Part shown: positions 62,706-64,000 of the stretch, one piece after another
Numbering within the stretch: position 1 is the first letter of the stretch
Layout of the letters: the number at the start of each line of letters is the position of its first letter
Origin: Planktothrix paucivesiculata PCC 9631
Lineage (GTDB): Bacteria > Cyanobacteriota > Cyanobacteriia > Cyanobacteriales > Microcoleaceae
Direction: 5' to 3'
DNA length: 64,000 nt
Assembly: GCF_900009265.2 (NCBI RefSeq)
Contig: NZ_LR735020.1
Span: forward strand, 47,236-111,235
Position numbers and translations under genes: made by a program
Notes under the pieces: generated by a model
Seen by the model: the letters and a program-made list of their open reading frames with translations, nothing else
Told to the model about the DNA's origin: nothing
Databases searched by the model: none

Positions 62706-62816
62706 TAGGACTTACCCATGGGGCCCGAGAAACCGGGTTTTTGAAAAAATATGTGGGTCACAACGCAGTATTTTCGGAAAAAAACCCGGTTTCTTTGGTT
62801 GGGTGCGTAAGTCCTG
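62706..62816. mobile_element. 111-bp MITE, copy 2
   Basis: It has the same length and core as copy 1 (44200-44310), with inner stem GAAACCGGG/CCCGGTTTC. The left end has decayed (AGGACTTACCCA) while the right keeps TGCGTAAGTCCT. The flanking 5-bp repeat is TTAAT (62701-62705, 62817-62821), differing from copy 1, which shows independent insertion. It lies 28 bases beyond the end of the ABC gene. Confidence 0.88.
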
Positions 62817-62844
62817 TTAATAGCACCATTTTCTGCTCATCCGT

Positions 62845-64000
62845 TCAATTAAAGTTACTACTTCTAATATTTCCTGAAGGAATAGAGGCAATTAATTGAC
62901 GAGTATAGGCTTGTTTGGGATAGCGATAAATTTCCTCGGCGGTTCCGGTTTCTTCGATTTTTCCTTGATTCATTACAATAATCCGATCGCTCATAAATTT
63001 TACCACACTTAAATCATGGGAAATAAAAATATAAGTCAGATTAAATTCTGATTGTAACTCTTTTAATAGGTTCAAAACCTGCGCCTGTACCGACACATCC
63101 AGGGCCGAAACCGATTCATCACAAATAATAAATTTAGGATTCAATGCCAAAGCTCTAGCAATACAAATTCGTTGTCTTTGTCCCCCGGAAAATTCATGGG
63201 GAAAACGGGTCATTAAATCAGGATTTAAGCCGACTCTTTCTAATAAATAAGCTACGCGATCGCGTTTTTCCTTAAAATTATTTCCCACTTGATGAATAAT
63301 TAAAGGTTCCATTACCGCCTCCCCAATGCTGATTCTAGGGTCAAGGGAACTAAAAGGATCTTGAAAGATAATCTGCATATTCCGCCGCACCCAACGCATT
63401 TTATGATTGAATTGTTGCTGATTCTGATAATTTTTAAATCCACTAAATATAGCTGTTTGTAAATAAGGTGCGGTAATATCCTCACCTTCAAATAATACCT
63501 GACCACTCAAGGGTTTAATCAGTTGTAAAATTGCTCTGGCTAAGGTACTTTTTCCACAACCTGATTCTCCCACTAATCCCAAGGTTTCCCCGGGATAAAC
63601 CTCAAAAGAAACATCATTAACCGCCATAAATAACCGTTTAGTTTGACCCCATACTCCGGGTATTTTAAAACCGACTCTTAAATTTTTAACGGATAAAAGT
63701 GGATTATCGGAGGCCAAACTTGATAAAAAGGATTTAGAACTTAAAGCACTATTAGAAATATTATTATAAATTTTATTAACTTCCGATTTAGGTTTTTCCC
63801 GAATTTCTTTTTCTCCATTTTCCAGGGTGACAACTTCCATAAAATCCGCCACCGTTGGTAGTCTGACCGCCGGGTTATCTAAGGTAGGACGACAAGCTAA
63901 TAATCCTTTAGTATAGGGATTTTGAGGGGATGTAAAAATCTGGTTAATAGTTCCTGACTCGACCATTTTTCCCTGGAACATTACCGCCACTTGGTCAGCA
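62845..64000 (-). CDS. Dipeptide/oligopeptide-type ABC ATPase, C-terminal part (5' end outside the window)
   Basis: The reading frame enters from the right edge and is open. Its first visible residues (ADQVAVMFQGKMVE) are the end of a first ABC ATPase domain with the family's oligopeptide C-terminal piece (NPYTKGLLACRPTLDN). A second full ATPase domain follows: Walker A GESGCGKST, signature FSGGQRQRICIARAL, Walker B FIICDESVSALD, and the closing YRYPKQAYTRQLIASIPSG. So it is a two-domain DppD-DppF-like fusion ATPase (as in YejF/GsiA types). It powers import of peptides or similar solutes; the permease and binding protein would be further right. Confidence 0.88.
   Translation of the reverse strand, partial: ADQVAVMFQGKMVESGTINQIFTSPQNPYTKGLLACRPTLDNPAVRLPTVADFMEVVTLENGEKEIREKPKSEVNKIYNNISNSALSSKSFLSSLASDNPLLSVKNLRVGFKIPGVWGQTKRLFMAVNDVSFEVYPGETLGLVGESGCGKSTLARAILQLIKPLSGQVLFEGEDITAPYLQTAIFSGFKNYQNQQQFNHKMRWVRRNMQIIFQDPFSSLDPRISIGEAVMEPLIIHQVGNNFKEKRDRVAYLLERVGLNPDLMTRFPHEFSGGQRQRICIARALALNPKFIICDESVSALDVSVQAQVLNLLKELQSEFNLTYIFISHDLSVVKFMSDRIIVMNQGKIEETGTAEEIYRYPKQAYTRQLIASIPSGNIRSSNFN

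Overview
The window looks like chromosome of a filamentous cyanobacterium, probably an Oscillatoriales/Microcoleaceae type such as Planktothrix (the genus is an inference). Evidence: the cyanobacterial palindrome GCGATCGC (HIP1) is scattered throughout, there are photosynthesis genes (chlD, psb27, a Psb35-like small membrane protein), SLH-domain and pentapeptide proteins, many TPR proteins, and a high load of small toxin-antitoxin modules, insertion sequences and short palindromic repeats. No rRNA, tRNA or CRISPR array was seen.

Layout. 1-5063: the end of an IS5-type element that cuts a TPR gene, then an AT-rich surface-glycan block (TPR + WsaF-like glycosyltransferase, sulfotransferase, WcbI-like + TPR). 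5162-6062: an internally deleted IS982-type element carrying four 33-bp HIP1 repeats. 6126-9116: orphan hicB, chlD, a pentapeptide protein. 9337-12394: a defence/addiction patch with three toxin-antitoxin loci, one of which is next to an intact IS630 element. 13074-18955: a coiled-coil protein, a duplicated beta-helix + SLH protein, and two near-identical Uma2 genes bracketing a HicA-like/HTH gene pair. 19044-27204: two hybrid histidine kinases on the minus strand, the larger carrying about a dozen 92-residue HAMP-type repeats. 27597-43002: mostly ordinary genes (fructokinase-like, psb27, GHL10, prohibitin-like, ABC-F, galT, murA, ald, a C-terminal processing peptidase), with a DUF433/DUF5615 toxin-antitoxin pair among them. 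43069-44310: a second, internally deleted copy of the IS5-type element, then a 111-bp MITE. 44380-51971: a second TPR/glycosyltransferase block (TPR-GT61, a long TPR protein, GT2-GT2), in which an A10 tract separates the TPR and GT2 reading frames. 52091-64000: a PlsY/PEP-synthase-like fusion, the Psb35-like gene, a DUF2993 gene, a RelE-type toxin-antitoxin pair, a pentapeptide protein, a DICT + degenerate HD-GYP protein, an adenine-deaminase-type enzyme, an RTX protein, a histidine kinase, a second 111-bp MITE, and the C-terminal part of a dipeptide-type ABC ATPase.

How it fits together. Two separate loci join TPR scaffolds to different sugar-modifying modules, which suggests synthesis or modification of surface glycans. 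The rest is core metabolism (chlorophyll, peptidoglycan, galactose, alanine, purine salvage) interrupted by mobile and addiction elements. The items most worth a second look are the A10 frame break between the TPR and GT2 genes, the HicA-like/HTH pair inside a 596-bp duplication, the MITE with 5-bp target duplications, and the PlsY/PEP-synthase-like fusion.
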